63,092 nucleotides of DNA from Actinomyces sp. ZJ308 (GTDB taxonomy: Bacteria; Actinomycetota; Actinomycetes; Actinomycetales; Actinomycetaceae). The notes beneath the pieces are model-generated. The model was given only the letters and a program-made list of their open reading frames with translations. It did not search any database and was not told where the DNA came from. Each line of letters starts with the position of its first letter. Positions within the stretch are counted from its first letter, which is position 1. Positions 38,999 to 47,503 of the stretch are shown piece after piece. A program made the position numbers and the translations under genes. The DNA lies in assembly GCF_011752065.1 (NCBI RefSeq), contig NZ_JAAIJY010000019.1, forward strand, positions 1-63,092, read 5' to 3'.

Positions 38999-39353
38999 AA
39001 CTAAACACCTTTCAGAGATTCAGCCCATGACACGCCTTGCACCTCGCGCTCATCCAGATACTGATCCCACCTCGCGGAGCAGTGGGATGACGGATCAGTC
39101 AGACCAGCGCTTGAGCAGCACCACTGTATTGCAATCGAGCCATCCGAGTGCCTGTATTTCCGATCCTGATCGTCGTCGTCCTACGCCGTACACCGGAACC
39201 GACCACAATGGCCCGTCACTACTCAGCACTGCGCGGAAGGTCGGGGTCTGCCCCGTCATCGCAGGGCTCCACGACCTACGATAGACGTGAGGGTGCCGGA
39301 TCCGGAGGCGTTTTCATGCGACATCCGGCGCCCGGTGATGTGGAGGAATGATG
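38999..39353. other. Intergenic region between divergent genes
   Basis: About 355 bp with no supported gene; frames here lack ribosome sites and recognisable domains. It is moderately AT-richer than average and must hold the promoters of the DUF6199-like gene (minus) and the hydrolase at 39354 (plus). CCTACGATAGACG near 39277 could be a -10 region for the latter. Confidence 0.4.
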
Positions 39354-40370
39354 ATGAGCCGGAAGTCCCGGAAGGCCGCTCGGAGCACGACCCTGAAGAC
39401 CGCCCTCGGCATCGCGGGTACGAGCCTGGCGCTGGGAGCCTTCAGCGCCTACTCGCGCAGGCGCTACCGGCGCTCGGCCGCGGCGACCCTCGCGGAGTAC
39501 GGCACCCGGCCGGTCAAGGTGCTGGGCGCCCGCATGTCGACCACCAAGAGGATCGCTCATCTGGCCGGCCGCCCCGAACCTCGCCGCGCCGTCGCCTTCC
39601 CGGTCTGGGCGCGTCTCTTCTACGAGCTGGAGAGGCGCGAGGACGAGGGGATGCCCGTCTACTACGTCCGTGGGCGCACGCCGTCGAACACGATCGTCGT
39701 CTACCTCCACGGCGGCACCTACATCTCGACGGCGGCCTCGGCGCACGCCTGGCTGGTGGACCACCTCGCCCGCAGGACGGGGGCGGAGTTCATCATGCCG
39801 CTCTACCCGCTGACGCCCCACCACACGTGGGAGGAGGCGCACCGCCTGGTGCTGGACCTCTACCGGCGCACGGTCGCCGAGAACCCGGGCAAGCGGATCA
39901 TCCTCATGGGTGACAGCGCCGGCGGGGGCCTGGCGGTGGTCATCGCCCTGTCCCTGGCCGAGGAGGGCGCAGCCCAGCCCGACGAGCTCGCCCTCATCTC
40001 CCCCTGGGTCGACATCACCCACGTGAACCCGGATATCGCCGACTACGTCGACGCCGACCCACTCATGGCGCCCGAGCCCCTCACCGAGATCGGCCGGTCC
40101 TGGGCGGGCGAGACCCCGTTGACCGACTGGCACCTCTCCCCCATCTACGGTGAGCTGTCGGGCCTGCGGAAGGTGACCACCTTCGTGGGGACCCGGGAGA
40201 TCTTCCTGCCGGATAACGCGCTCTTCCACGCCAAGCTCCTGGAGGCCGGGGTCGACTCGACGCTGCACGTCGGCGAGAGCCTCAACCACGTCTACCCGAT
40301 GTTCCCCACCCCCGAGGGTCACCGGGCGCGCCGCGACCTGGCCCGTCTCATCACCGGGGAGCTGGCCTGA
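39354..40370 (+). CDS. Alpha/beta hydrolase of the hormone-sensitive lipase family
   Basis: 338 residues from the third of three consecutive ATG codons (39348, 39351, 39354), chosen for spacing from GGAGGA at 39342. A basic N-terminus is followed by a hydrophobic stretch (about 13-32), so it may be membrane-tethered. HSL-type motifs: YLHGGTYIS (oxyanion HGG), LMGDSAGGGLAVV (nucleophile), and a C-terminal histidine in SLNHVYPMF. Typical of short-chain esterases. Confidence 0.88.
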   Translation: MSRKSRKAARSTTLKTALGIAGTSLALGAFSAYSRRRYRRSAAATLAEYGTRPVKVLGARMSTTKRIAHLAGRPEPRRAVAFPVWARLFYELERREDEGMPVYYVRGRTPSNTIVVYLHGGTYISTAASAHAWLVDHLARRTGAEFIMPLYPLTPHHTWEEAHRLVLDLYRRTVAENPGKRIILMGDSAGGGLAVVIALSLAEEGAAQPDELALISPWVDITHVNPDIADYVDADPLMAPEPLTEIGRSWAGETPLTDWHLSPIYGELSGLRKVTTFVGTREIFLPDNALFHAKLLEAGVDSTLHVGESLNHVYPMFPTPEGHRARRDLARLITGELA

Positions 40371-40378
40371 CCGCGCTC

Positions 40379-40414
40379 GATTACCGCCACTGGCGGTAAA
40401 GTGTGGCGGTAATC
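40379..40414. promoter_or_regulatory. Three-half-site operator upstream of fic
   Basis: TTACCGCCACTGGCGGTAA (40381-40399) is a perfect 9-1-9 palindrome. A third half-site, GTGGCGGTAATC at 40403-40414, is the exact reverse complement of GATTACCGCCAC at 40379-40390. The cluster ends 59 bp before the Fic start codon. The Fic protein carries its own winged helix, so autoregulation is the natural hypothesis. Confidence 0.6.
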
Positions 40415-40473
40415 GCCGTCACACGGGACGTGCGACGATGTCAGATGGGCCGAGCACGCATAAGGGAGACCAG

Positions 40474-41442
40474 ATGGCCTACGAGCCACCGCTGAACCGC
40501 ACAGCCGAGATCGACGAGCTCTGCATGGAGATCGCCGAGCTCGTCGGCGCTCTCGGAACAGCATCCCCTCTCAGTACGAGTCCCGTCCTTCACCGCGAGC
40601 TGCGCATCACCACCATCCACTCCTCCCTCATGATCGAGGGGAACACGCTCTCACGTGAGATGGTCACGGCAATCCTCGACGGCAAGCGGGTTCTCGGTCC
40701 CGCCGAGCAGATTCTCGAGGTGGACAACGCGCGTCTCGCGTATCAGCTCATGAATGACCTCAACCCTCATTCCGCCAATGACCTGCTGCGAGCCCATGGT
40801 GTCATGATGCAAGGGCTCATCGACGACGCTGGACAGTATCGCTCCGGGAACGCCGGCGTCTTCAGGGGGGACAGGCTCATCCACGCGGGGACGCCGGCTC
40901 AGTACGTTCCCGAGGTCATGGCCGACCTGTTCGACTGGATGTCCTCGACCGACCTTCACCCTCTGCTGGTCTCGTGTGTCTTCCACTACGAGTTCGAGTT
41001 CATACACCCCTTTGCGGACGGCAATGGCCGCACCGGGCGCCTATGGCACACGCTACTGCTGTCGCACTGGCGATCGCCACTGGCCTGGCTGCCGATTGAG
41101 AGTGTGATCCGAGATCGCCAGGCCGGGTACTACGCGGCAATCGCCGGCTCGAACACAGCGGGGTCGAGCGAGTCCTTTGCCACCTTCATGCTTACGGTTA
41201 TCCGAGACGCGCTACTCCCCTACGCATCAGGCTCGTCGGTGCCGGACCGCCAGGCGCGGACACTCTTGTTCCTGGGTGCCAACCCGAGTGCAACGATCGC
41301 CGATCTGGCGGGGCACCTGGCGTGCTCACGTAGAACGGCGGAGCGCATCGTCTCCGAGCTGCGTCGCTCAGGACGCCTGAGGAGGAAGGGAAGTGCCCGA
41401 GCAGGAGCCTGGCAAGTGGTCGACGACGACGGCTCTGCATAA
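40474..41442 (+). CDS. Fic family protein with C-terminal winged helix
   Basis: 322 residues from ATG 40474, preceded by AAGGGAGACC (an ATG at 40438 is in frame but unsupported). The Fic motif is HPFADGNGRTGR at 178-189, the full AMP-transferase consensus. The auto-inhibitory motif SSLMIEGN (50-57, E55) lies N-terminal, making this a class II, self-inhibited Fic enzyme. The C-terminus (about 250-318: TLLFLGANPSATIADLAGHLACSRRTAERIVSELRRSGRL) is a winged helix. No antitoxin gene accompanies it. Likely AMPylates or deAMPylates an unknown target and may regulate its own promoter. Confidence 0.92.
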   Translation: MAYEPPLNRTAEIDELCMEIAELVGALGTASPLSTSPVLHRELRITTIHSSLMIEGNTLSREMVTAILDGKRVLGPAEQILEVDNARLAYQLMNDLNPHSANDLLRAHGVMMQGLIDDAGQYRSGNAGVFRGDRLIHAGTPAQYVPEVMADLFDWMSSTDLHPLLVSCVFHYEFEFIHPFADGNGRTGRLWHTLLLSHWRSPLAWLPIESVIRDRQAGYYAAIAGSNTAGSSESFATFMLTVIRDALLPYASGSSVPDRQARTLLFLGANPSATIADLAGHLACSRRTAERIVSELRRSGRLRRKGSARAGAWQVVDDDGSA

Positions 41443-41490
41443 TCTCCGACTGCGAGGGTCACAGGGGCCGCTGCAACCTGGCCCGTCCCG

Positions 41491-41943
41491 TCACCGGGGA
41501 GCCCACCGCTTGAGGGTTGGCAGGACGACAGCCAGGTAGGAGACCGCCTCGTCCCGAGAGATGCCGACTCCCTCAGCCACATAAGGGGCATTGTGCTCAA
41601 TGAAGGCATCGAGCGACTCCTCTCCGTCGAAGGACCCGTCCGGATAGCACCAGACGCAGTACTCCTCCGACTTCGTTCCGTCGGACTCGGCGCCGTAGTC
41701 CGCCTCCTTACCCAAGGGGAGAGCGCAGCTCTGACAGCACGGCTCCGGAGGCATCTCCAGAAGCCGTGTGACCGGAACATCGAGCGCACCAGCAAGAAGC
41801 TTGCACATGTCGACGCCCGGAGTCGTGACTCCGGTTTCCCACCTCGAGACGGCTTGGCGGGTGACAAGCACCTTGCCCGCCAGGTCGCTCTGAGTCATCC
41901 CCTGAGCCTCCCGGGCCGCACCGATGACTTCTCCGATACTCAT
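41491..41943 (-). CDS. XRE-type regulator with C-terminal zinc ribbon
   Basis: 150 residues from ATG 41943, preceded by AAAGGGATC. N-terminal helix-turn-helix (IGEVIGAAREAQGMTQSDLAGKVLVTRQAVSRWETG, residues 3-38). The C-terminal domain has a cysteine pattern CC-x2-C (69, 70, 73) and C-x2-C (96, 99) that forms the zinc-ribbon seen in HTH/zinc-ribbon regulators. Convergent with fic. Targets unknown. Confidence 0.88.
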   Translation of the reverse strand: MSIGEVIGAAREAQGMTQSDLAGKVLVTRQAVSRWETGVTTPGVDMCKLLAGALDVPVTRLLEMPPEPCCQSCALPLGKEADYGAESDGTKSEEYCVWCYPDGSFDGEESLDAFIEHNAPYVAEGVGISRDEAVSYLAVVLPTLKRWAPR

Positions 41944-42099
41944 GTTGATCCCTTTCTTTATCGCGACCCTCTGCACAGCCACCTTCATCAGGAAACCACG
42001 GCCCGACCCCGGCGTCGAGCAACATGTTGTTGCGCCGATATCACTGGGCCTCAACGCTCGCCGCCCAAAAGCAGATCGGCAGCGGCCACCATCCTCGAT

Positions 42100-42135
42100 C
42101 CGGCAGTTGGCGCCGTTTCGACCCGGCAGTTGGCG
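42100..42135. repeat. Direct repeat in the XRE/LysR intergenic region
   Basis: CCGGCAGTTGGCG occurs at 42100-42112 and again at 42123-42135, a 23-bp period (about two helical turns). The 286-bp region 41944-42229 otherwise contains no gene; it also has the palindrome CAACATGTTG near 42022. Position is 157-192 bp upstream of the XRE start, so these may be regulator sites. Confidence 0.4.
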
Positions 42136-42229
42136 TTTTTCAACCATGTGGTCACACACTGCGCGCACCGGTCCGCGGGCCGACGACGACGCACCACTAC
42201 CCAGGACTGCCTCCGGGCAGCCCCACCAC

Positions 42230-43081
42230 TCACCGGCCACTCGCCCAGTCGAAGAGATCGATGGCCTCCTGCCGGCCTCCGGAGCGCACCAGCAGGTAGA
42301 AGGTCACGTGCGCCACGGTGTCGCGGATCGGCACAACCGCCCGGTCCGACAACGACGACGAGAAGTCGGCGAAGGAGGGTGCGTCTGTGACGAAGTAGGA
42401 CAGCGATGAGCTGCGCGTCAGCTCCTTGAAGACTCCCGGATCCTCCTGCACCACGAGCTCCGAGTGCGGGAAGCACCGGTCGCACACCTGCCGCCAGAAG
42501 CCGATGTCCTTCAGGATCAGGAAGGTCTCGCCGTCGAGCTCGGCGGCGTTCAGGCTCTGCCGCCCCGCGAGCGCGTGCCCGGACGGCAGCACCACGGAGA
42601 GGTTCTCCACCATGAGCCGGCTCGAACGCACCATCGGCAGCGCGAGCGGCCGCAGGCTGATACCCAGGTCGAGATCGCCGTTGACGACCCCGGTCTCCAC
42701 CTCGGAGTCAGCAAGCATCTGAGAGGTCAACACCTGTCCGGGAAACCGCTCCGTCATGAGGGCGGTCAGGCGCCACAGCGGCGCCGGGGCGACAGTGCCC
42801 ACGCGCAGGGCACGGGTTCGGCGGGCGACGTCGCCCAGTGCCTCACGCATGGCCCTCTCGGTCCGGAGAATCTGATGGACGTGCTCCAGCGCCACGCGAC
42901 CGGCCTCGTTGAGGACGAGGCGGCGCCCCATCCGGTCGAAGAGCGGCTGGCCGAGCTCGCTCTCCAGCCTTCCCAGTGAGCGGGAAAGGGCCGGCTGAGA
43001 GAGGTGCAGCTCCCTGGCCGCGGCGCTCATGGTTCCCTCACGCTCGATCGCTTCGAGCTGTCTGAGCTGCTCCAGCTCCAC
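42230..43081 (-). CDS. LysR family transcriptional regulator
   Basis: 283 residues. N-terminal LysR winged helix (MELEQLRQLEAIEREGTMSAAARELHLSQPALSRSLGRLESELGQPLFDR) and a periplasmic-binding-like co-inducer domain. Divergent from an aldo-keto reductase; the 124-bp spacer contains GTGCATCAGT/ACTGATGCAC sites. It is therefore the probable activator of the reductase and perhaps of the long cluster behind it, in the way YqhC controls YqhD/DkgA in E. coli. Confidence 0.93.
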   Translation of the reverse strand: MELEQLRQLEAIEREGTMSAAARELHLSQPALSRSLGRLESELGQPLFDRMGRRLVLNEAGRVALEHVHQILRTERAMREALGDVARRTRALRVGTVAPAPLWRLTALMTERFPGQVLTSQMLADSEVETGVVNGDLDLGISLRPLALPMVRSSRLMVENLSVVLPSGHALAGRQSLNAAELDGETFLILKDIGFWRQVCDRCFPHSELVVQEDPGVFKELTRSSSLSYFVTDAPSFADFSSSLSDRAVVPIRDTVAHVTFYLLVRSGGRQEAIDLFDWASGR

Positions 43082-43093
43082 ATTCCCTCCCCT

Positions 43094-43167
43094 TGATGCG
43101 CCTAGTGCATCAGTAGTTCCGACATCTGCATTTTACAGACATGGAAACACGGTGAAGACTGATGCAC
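43094..43167. promoter_or_regulatory. Candidate LysR binding sites
   Basis: TGATGC (43094-43099) and GCATCA (43107-43112) form an interrupted dyad. GTGCATCAGT (43105-43114) recurs as the exact reverse complement ACTGATGCAC at 43158-43167. The two positions, about 53 bp apart in the lysR/AKR promoter region, resemble the recognition and activation sites of LysR-type regulators. Confidence 0.5.
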
Positions 43168-43205
43168 AAGACAGCACACGACAGAAGAGACCGGGAGGAA
43201 GCCCC

Positions 43206-44084
43206 ATGCTCTACCAGACCCTCAACAACGGCGTCGAGATGCCGATGCTCGGATACGGCGTCTTTCAGACCCCGCCCGATGAGACCGAGCGCTGCGTGAC
43301 CCAGGCCCTCGAGGTCGGCTACCGACTCATCGACACCGCCCAGGCCTACGGCAACGAGGAGGGCGTCGGCGCCGGGGTGCGCGCCAGCGGCCTGCCGCGC
43401 GAGGACGTCTTCATCACCTCCAAGATCTGGGTGGCCAGCATGAGCTACGAGCGGGCCACCGCCTCCATCGACGAGTCGCTGCGCAAGCTGGGCACCGACT
43501 ACATCGACCTCATGCTCCTGCACCAGGCCATGGGCGACTACCCCGGCGCCTACCGCGCCATGGAGGAGGCCTACCGGGCCGGCAAGCTGCGCGCCATCGG
43601 GGTGTCCAACTTCTACCCCGAGCGTCTCATCGACGTCGCCCTGCTCGCCGAGGTGCCGCCGGCGGTCAACCAGATCGAGACGCACCCCTTCCGTCAGCAG
43701 GACGCCGCCCACGAGGTGATGGCCGAGCTCGGCGTCGTCCACGAGGCCTGGGCGCCCTTCGCCGAGGGGCAGAACAACATCTTCGCCAACCCGGTCCTGA
43801 CCGAGATCGGCGAGAAGTACGGCAAGAAGCCCGGACAGGTGATCCTGCGGGCGCTGATGCAGAAGGGCGTCGTGGTCATCCCCAAGTCGGTGCGCCGCGA
43901 GCGCATGGAGGAGAACTTCGACGTCTTCGACTTCGAGCTGAGCGCGCAGGACCTGGCCACCTTCACCGCCCTCGACGACGGCAGCCTGCCGCGCATCTTC
44001 GACCACTACGACCCCAAGACCGTCATGTGGCTGCTGCGCGACTACGTCAAGAACGCCCAGCTGAACGGCGGAACCCTGTACTGA
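43206..44084 (+). CDS. Aldo-keto reductase (2,5-diketo-D-gluconate reductase type)
   Basis: 292 residues from ATG 43206, preceded by GGGAGGAAG. Catalytic Asp/Tyr in LIDTAQAYGNEE, Lys in VFITSKIW, His in LMLLHQAMG; cofactor end VVVIPKSVRRERMEENFDVF. Close to the DkgA/YqhE-type enzymes that reduce methylglyoxal and other reactive carbonyls with NADPH. First gene of the LysR-linked cluster. Confidence 0.93.
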   Translation: MLYQTLNNGVEMPMLGYGVFQTPPDETERCVTQALEVGYRLIDTAQAYGNEEGVGAGVRASGLPREDVFITSKIWVASMSYERATASIDESLRKLGTDYIDLMLLHQAMGDYPGAYRAMEEAYRAGKLRAIGVSNFYPERLIDVALLAEVPPAVNQIETHPFRQQDAAHEVMAELGVVHEAWAPFAEGQNNIFANPVLTEIGEKYGKKPGQVILRALMQKGVVVIPKSVRRERMEENFDVFDFELSAQDLATFTALDDGSLPRIFDHYDPKTVMWLLRDYVKNAQLNGGTLY

Positions 44085-44220
44085 GCGGCCAGGCCCTCAT
44101 CGCCGAGTGGCGCCGTACGAGTCGGTGTCCGACGACGAGTAACCGGGCGGTAACAGGGCACCACGCCCTGACCGCGACCGGCCGGCACCTCCATCCCCTG
44201 ACACTGAGAGGAACATACGC

Positions 44221-45369
44221 ATGAGTCCTATGACGCGACGCGCACTCGGACAGGGTCTTGGGGCCCTCGCCGCAGTGCAGGCCCTGGGCATGAGCACCGC
44301 CTCCGCCGCCCAGAGCTCCCCCTCGGCCAACCCGTCCAACTCGAAGACCGGTTCCCCGAACGGCGCCAAGCCCATCTGCATCAGCCGGCAGGGCACCTTC
44401 CAGGCCGGCGGCACCGTCCAGACGGCCCCGGGCACCTTCGACCCCGTTCGCGGGCAGATGGCCGAGGCCGGGCAGACCCGCCACTCGGACCACGCCCACG
44501 TCTTCTACCAGCTGCCCCAGGAGGCCAACAAGCACAACGTGGTCTTCCTGCACGGCTACGGCCAGTCCTTCGCCGGCTGGCAGTCCACCCCCGACGGGCG
44601 CGAGGGCTGGTCGGACTTCTTTCTGCGCCGCGGCTACGGCGTCTACCTGGTTGACCAGCCGCGCCGCGGGCAGGCCGGCCAGTCCTCCGTGCCGGCGCAG
44701 ATCTCGGCGACGCCCGACGATCTCAACTGGTTCACCCAGTTCCGCATGGGGCGCTGGCCCGAGTTCAACGAGGGCGTCCAGATCCCCACCGACGAGGCCT
44801 CGATGGATCAGTTCTTCCGTCAGATGACGCCGGACACGGGCGAGTTCGACGTCGAGGTCATCACCGCTGCGCTCGTCGCCGTCATGGAGAAGGCCGGCCC
44901 CTCCACCCTCGTCACCCACTCGCAGGGCGGCATCCCCGGCTGGTACATCGCCGCCCGGAGCACGAACACCGAGTCGGTGGTCGCGATCGAACCCGGCAGC
45001 TTCCTCTTCCCCGAGGGCGAGAACCCCGAGCCCATCGTGACCGACTACCCGGGTCCTGCGGGAGGCACCGCCGTACCGCTCGAGCAGTTCGAGGCCCTCA
45101 CCACGTTCCCGATCCGCATCTACTACGGGGACTTCATCCCCGCCGAGGGCGCGGCCGAGGACCTGCCCGCCAACCAGTTCTGGCGCGCCAACCTCAAGAT
45201 CGCCCGCGAGTTCGAGCGCGTCGTCAACGCCCACGGGGGCGACTGCGAGGTCATCGTCCTGCCGGAGGCGGGCATCCACGGCAACGACCACTTCATGTTC
45301 CAGGACCGCAACTCCGACGAGGTGGCCGAGCACATCCACTCCTGGCTCAAGACGAAGGGCCTGTCCTGA
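44221..45369 (+). CDS. Exported alpha/beta hydrolase (Tat signal)
   Basis: 382 residues. Twin-arginine type leader (MTRRALGQGLGALAAVQAL, RR at 6-7) ending near SASAA, so the enzyme acts outside the cell. Catalytic features: VFLHGYGQSFAGWQ (oxyanion), TLVTHSQGGIPGW (nucleophile Ser) and GIHGNDHFMF (His). It resembles secreted esterases described as alpha/beta hydrolases of the esterase-lipase group. The leader is closely similar in DNA and protein to that of the hydrolase at 46434, pointing to duplication. Confidence 0.88.
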   Translation: MSPMTRRALGQGLGALAAVQALGMSTASAAQSSPSANPSNSKTGSPNGAKPICISRQGTFQAGGTVQTAPGTFDPVRGQMAEAGQTRHSDHAHVFYQLPQEANKHNVVFLHGYGQSFAGWQSTPDGREGWSDFFLRRGYGVYLVDQPRRGQAGQSSVPAQISATPDDLNWFTQFRMGRWPEFNEGVQIPTDEASMDQFFRQMTPDTGEFDVEVITAALVAVMEKAGPSTLVTHSQGGIPGWYIAARSTNTESVVAIEPGSFLFPEGENPEPIVTDYPGPAGGTAVPLEQFEALTTFPIRIYYGDFIPAEGAAEDLPANQFWRANLKIAREFERVVNAHGGDCEVIVLPEAGIHGNDHFMFQDRNSDEVAEHIHSWLKTKGLS

Positions 45370-45371
45370 GG

Positions 45372-46421
45372 ATGCTGAGCAGGCGAGGCCTGTGCGTCGC
45401 GGCGGGCGCCGCTGTGGCGAGCGCCGGGGCGGCACTGGCCTCGGGCTGCTCGCCGGCGCCCGGCCGGCGGACCAGGAACGAACCAGGCTCACGATCCCCA
45501 GGAGGTGAAGCAGCAGTGGACGGCAGCACCCTCATCGCCGACGTCGTCGACGATCCTCTTCTGGAGGACTACGGCCGCTTCCTGTTCCCCATCACCCACC
45601 GCCCGCCCGGGCGGGGAGACACGCTGGCCGACGCCGGAAAGCTGCTCACGTGGTACTCCCACGTGGACGTCGGGGCCACGGTCGACGTCGTGAACGACGT
45701 GCTCTCGCGCCGTCGAGCCGGCAAGACGGTCTTCCACGACATCTACACCGAGGCGGAAAAGGCCGCCGACCCCACCCTGAGGGACACCGGGCTGTTCGTC
45801 TTCCCGGCTCAGGGCCTCGCCGACGGCCGGCTCCCCCGCGTCGCGGTGTGCTGCGCGGGCGGCGGCTTCGCCTACGTGGGCTCCATCCACGACTCGATGC
45901 CGCACGCCCTGTGGCTGGCCCGTCACGGGTACACGGCCTTCACGTTGCAGTACCGCCCCGACTTCCGGCTCGGCTGCCAGGACCTGGCTCGCGCCGTCTC
46001 CTTCATCCACTCCCGCGCCGCCGAGCTCGGCGTGGACCCGACCGGCTACTCGCTGTGGGGAGGATCAGCGGGAGCGCGCCTGGCCGCTGCCCTCGGCTCC
46101 TACGGCCCCACCCGGTTCGGGGGCGACGACGTGCCCCGCGCGGGCGCCGTCGTCATGCAGTACACGGGTCTGAGCGAGGTCACCGGGAGTGAGCCGCCCA
46201 CCTACGCCTGCGTGGGCACGGCCGACACGATCGCGCCCTGGCGCACCATGCAGGCGCGCACCGACGCCATCGCGGCCGCGGGGACGGCGTCGGAGTTCCA
46301 CTCCTACGAGGGCCTTCCCCACGGTTTCGGGCTCGGTACCGGGACGGTCTCCGAGGGGTGGATCGAGGGCGCCGCCGCCTTCTGGCGCGCGCAGGTCGAG
46401 GCCCGCACACCCGCGGGCTGA
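45372..46421 (+). CDS. Lipoprotein alpha/beta hydrolase
   Basis: 349 residues; starts 2 nt after the previous stop, so probably coupled. Signal with RR at 4-5 and lipobox ASGC (C26), making it an anchored surface enzyme. Hydrolase motifs: VAVCCAGGGFAYVG (oxyanion region), YSLWGGSAGARLAAAL (nucleophile), ACVGTADTIAPW (Asp) and LPHGFGLG (His). Similar in plan to acetyl-xylan esterase or BD-FAE-type hydrolases. Substrate unknown. Confidence 0.88.
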   Translation: MLSRRGLCVAAGAAVASAGAALASGCSPAPGRRTRNEPGSRSPGGEAAVDGSTLIADVVDDPLLEDYGRFLFPITHRPPGRGDTLADAGKLLTWYSHVDVGATVDVVNDVLSRRRAGKTVFHDIYTEAEKAADPTLRDTGLFVFPAQGLADGRLPRVAVCCAGGGFAYVGSIHDSMPHALWLARHGYTAFTLQYRPDFRLGCQDLARAVSFIHSRAAELGVDPTGYSLWGGSAGARLAAALGSYGPTRFGGDDVPRAGAVVMQYTGLSEVTGSEPPTYACVGTADTIAPWRTMQARTDAIAAAGTASEFHSYEGLPHGFGLGTGTVSEGWIEGAAAFWRAQVEARTPAG

Positions 46422-46433
46422 GAGGAAGGACGG

Positions 46434-47447
46434 ATGAGAACAATGACGCGACGAGCACTCGGCCGGGGACTGACCGCCCTGGCCGCGGCCCAGGTCCTGA
46501 GCTCCTGCGGGCGCGCAGGCACCAGGGCCGCCGGCTCCTCCGCCAGCGCGGACCTGGGCGGGGTACGCGACTACGTCAGGGGGAACCCCACCCCCGGCTT
46601 CAGCGGAGTCGACCTGGGCCACGTGAGCCCGAATCCGGCCACGGCGGAGGGCACGGTCCTCACCGCGAAGGTTGATCCCGGCCGCAGGCAGTGCCTCTTC
46701 CTGTGGGAGGACGGCAGGGTCCCGGCCACCACGGCTCCCAGCGGCAGCGGCTACGACCCGGCCGGCTTCCGCCCCACGGTCACCAGCGTCCCCGCCACAG
46801 GGGGCAACGCCGTCAAGGGCGCCGTGCTGCTGTGCGCGGGCGGGGCCTTCGCCCTGCGCGGGGACAACTCCGACTGCTACCCGACGGCGGAGCAGCTGAC
46901 CGCCCGCGGCTACCACTGCTTCGTCGTCGACTACCGGGTGCGGCCCTCCACGCAGGCCGAGGCCGGGTGCGACCTGGCCCGGGCGATCCGCTTCGTGCGC
47001 GCTCACGCGGCCGACTACGGTCTTCCCAGCCAGGACGCCATCGCGCTGGGCGGCTACTCCGCCGGCGGGATCCTGTGCGGCGAGACGATCCTCAACTGGT
47101 CTGGCACCGTCTCACCCTCCGTCCTCGACGCCGGCTACGTGCCCGACGAGCTCGACGCGACCAGTGCCGACGCCGCCGCGACGGCGATGATCTACTCCTT
47201 CTACGGTCGCCTGTCCGTGGCGGAGCTCAACCCGGACCGCCTGACCGGAGTCGTGCCGACCTACTACTGCTACGGCACGAAGGACCCCTTCTACGACCAG
47301 TTCGAGGCGCAGGTCGAGCTCCTGGCGGGCCGCGGCGACACCCTGCGCGCCCGGGTGCTCGACGGCTGGCCGCACGGATTCGGCGCCGAGGGAGGCTGGA
47401 TCGAGGAGTACGACGCGTTCATGCAGGAGGTCCTCGCGACCACCTGA
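46434..47447 (+). CDS. Lipoprotein alpha/beta hydrolase
   Basis: 337 residues, 12 nt after the previous gene. Twin-arginine leader MTRRALGRGLTALAAAQVL and lipobox LSSC (C25). Motifs: LLCAGGAFALRG (oxyanion), IALGGYSAGGILCGE (nucleophile), CYGTKDPFYDQ (Asp) and WPHGFGAEGG (His). It shares the overall plan of the preceding hydrolase (AGGG-like oxyanion loop and PHGFG end), so the three hydrolases look like a paralogous set specialised for extracellular substrates. Confidence 0.88.
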   Translation: MRTMTRRALGRGLTALAAAQVLSSCGRAGTRAAGSSASADLGGVRDYVRGNPTPGFSGVDLGHVSPNPATAEGTVLTAKVDPGRRQCLFLWEDGRVPATTAPSGSGYDPAGFRPTVTSVPATGGNAVKGAVLLCAGGAFALRGDNSDCYPTAEQLTARGYHCFVVDYRVRPSTQAEAGCDLARAIRFVRAHAADYGLPSQDAIALGGYSAGGILCGETILNWSGTVSPSVLDAGYVPDELDATSADAAATAMIYSFYGRLSVAELNPDRLTGVVPTYYCYGTKDPFYDQFEAQVELLAGRGDTLRARVLDGWPHGFGAEGGWIEEYDAFMQEVLATT

Positions 47448-47503
47448 CCACCGACCGCCCCAAACCCCGCAGCAGGTCCACACAACTCACGAGAGGAAAC
47501 CCC

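Noticed and set aside
40438-40473. Upstream ATG as the Fic start
   Set aside because: It has no ribosome site, and the 12 added residues are not Fic-like; ATG 40474 is well supported.
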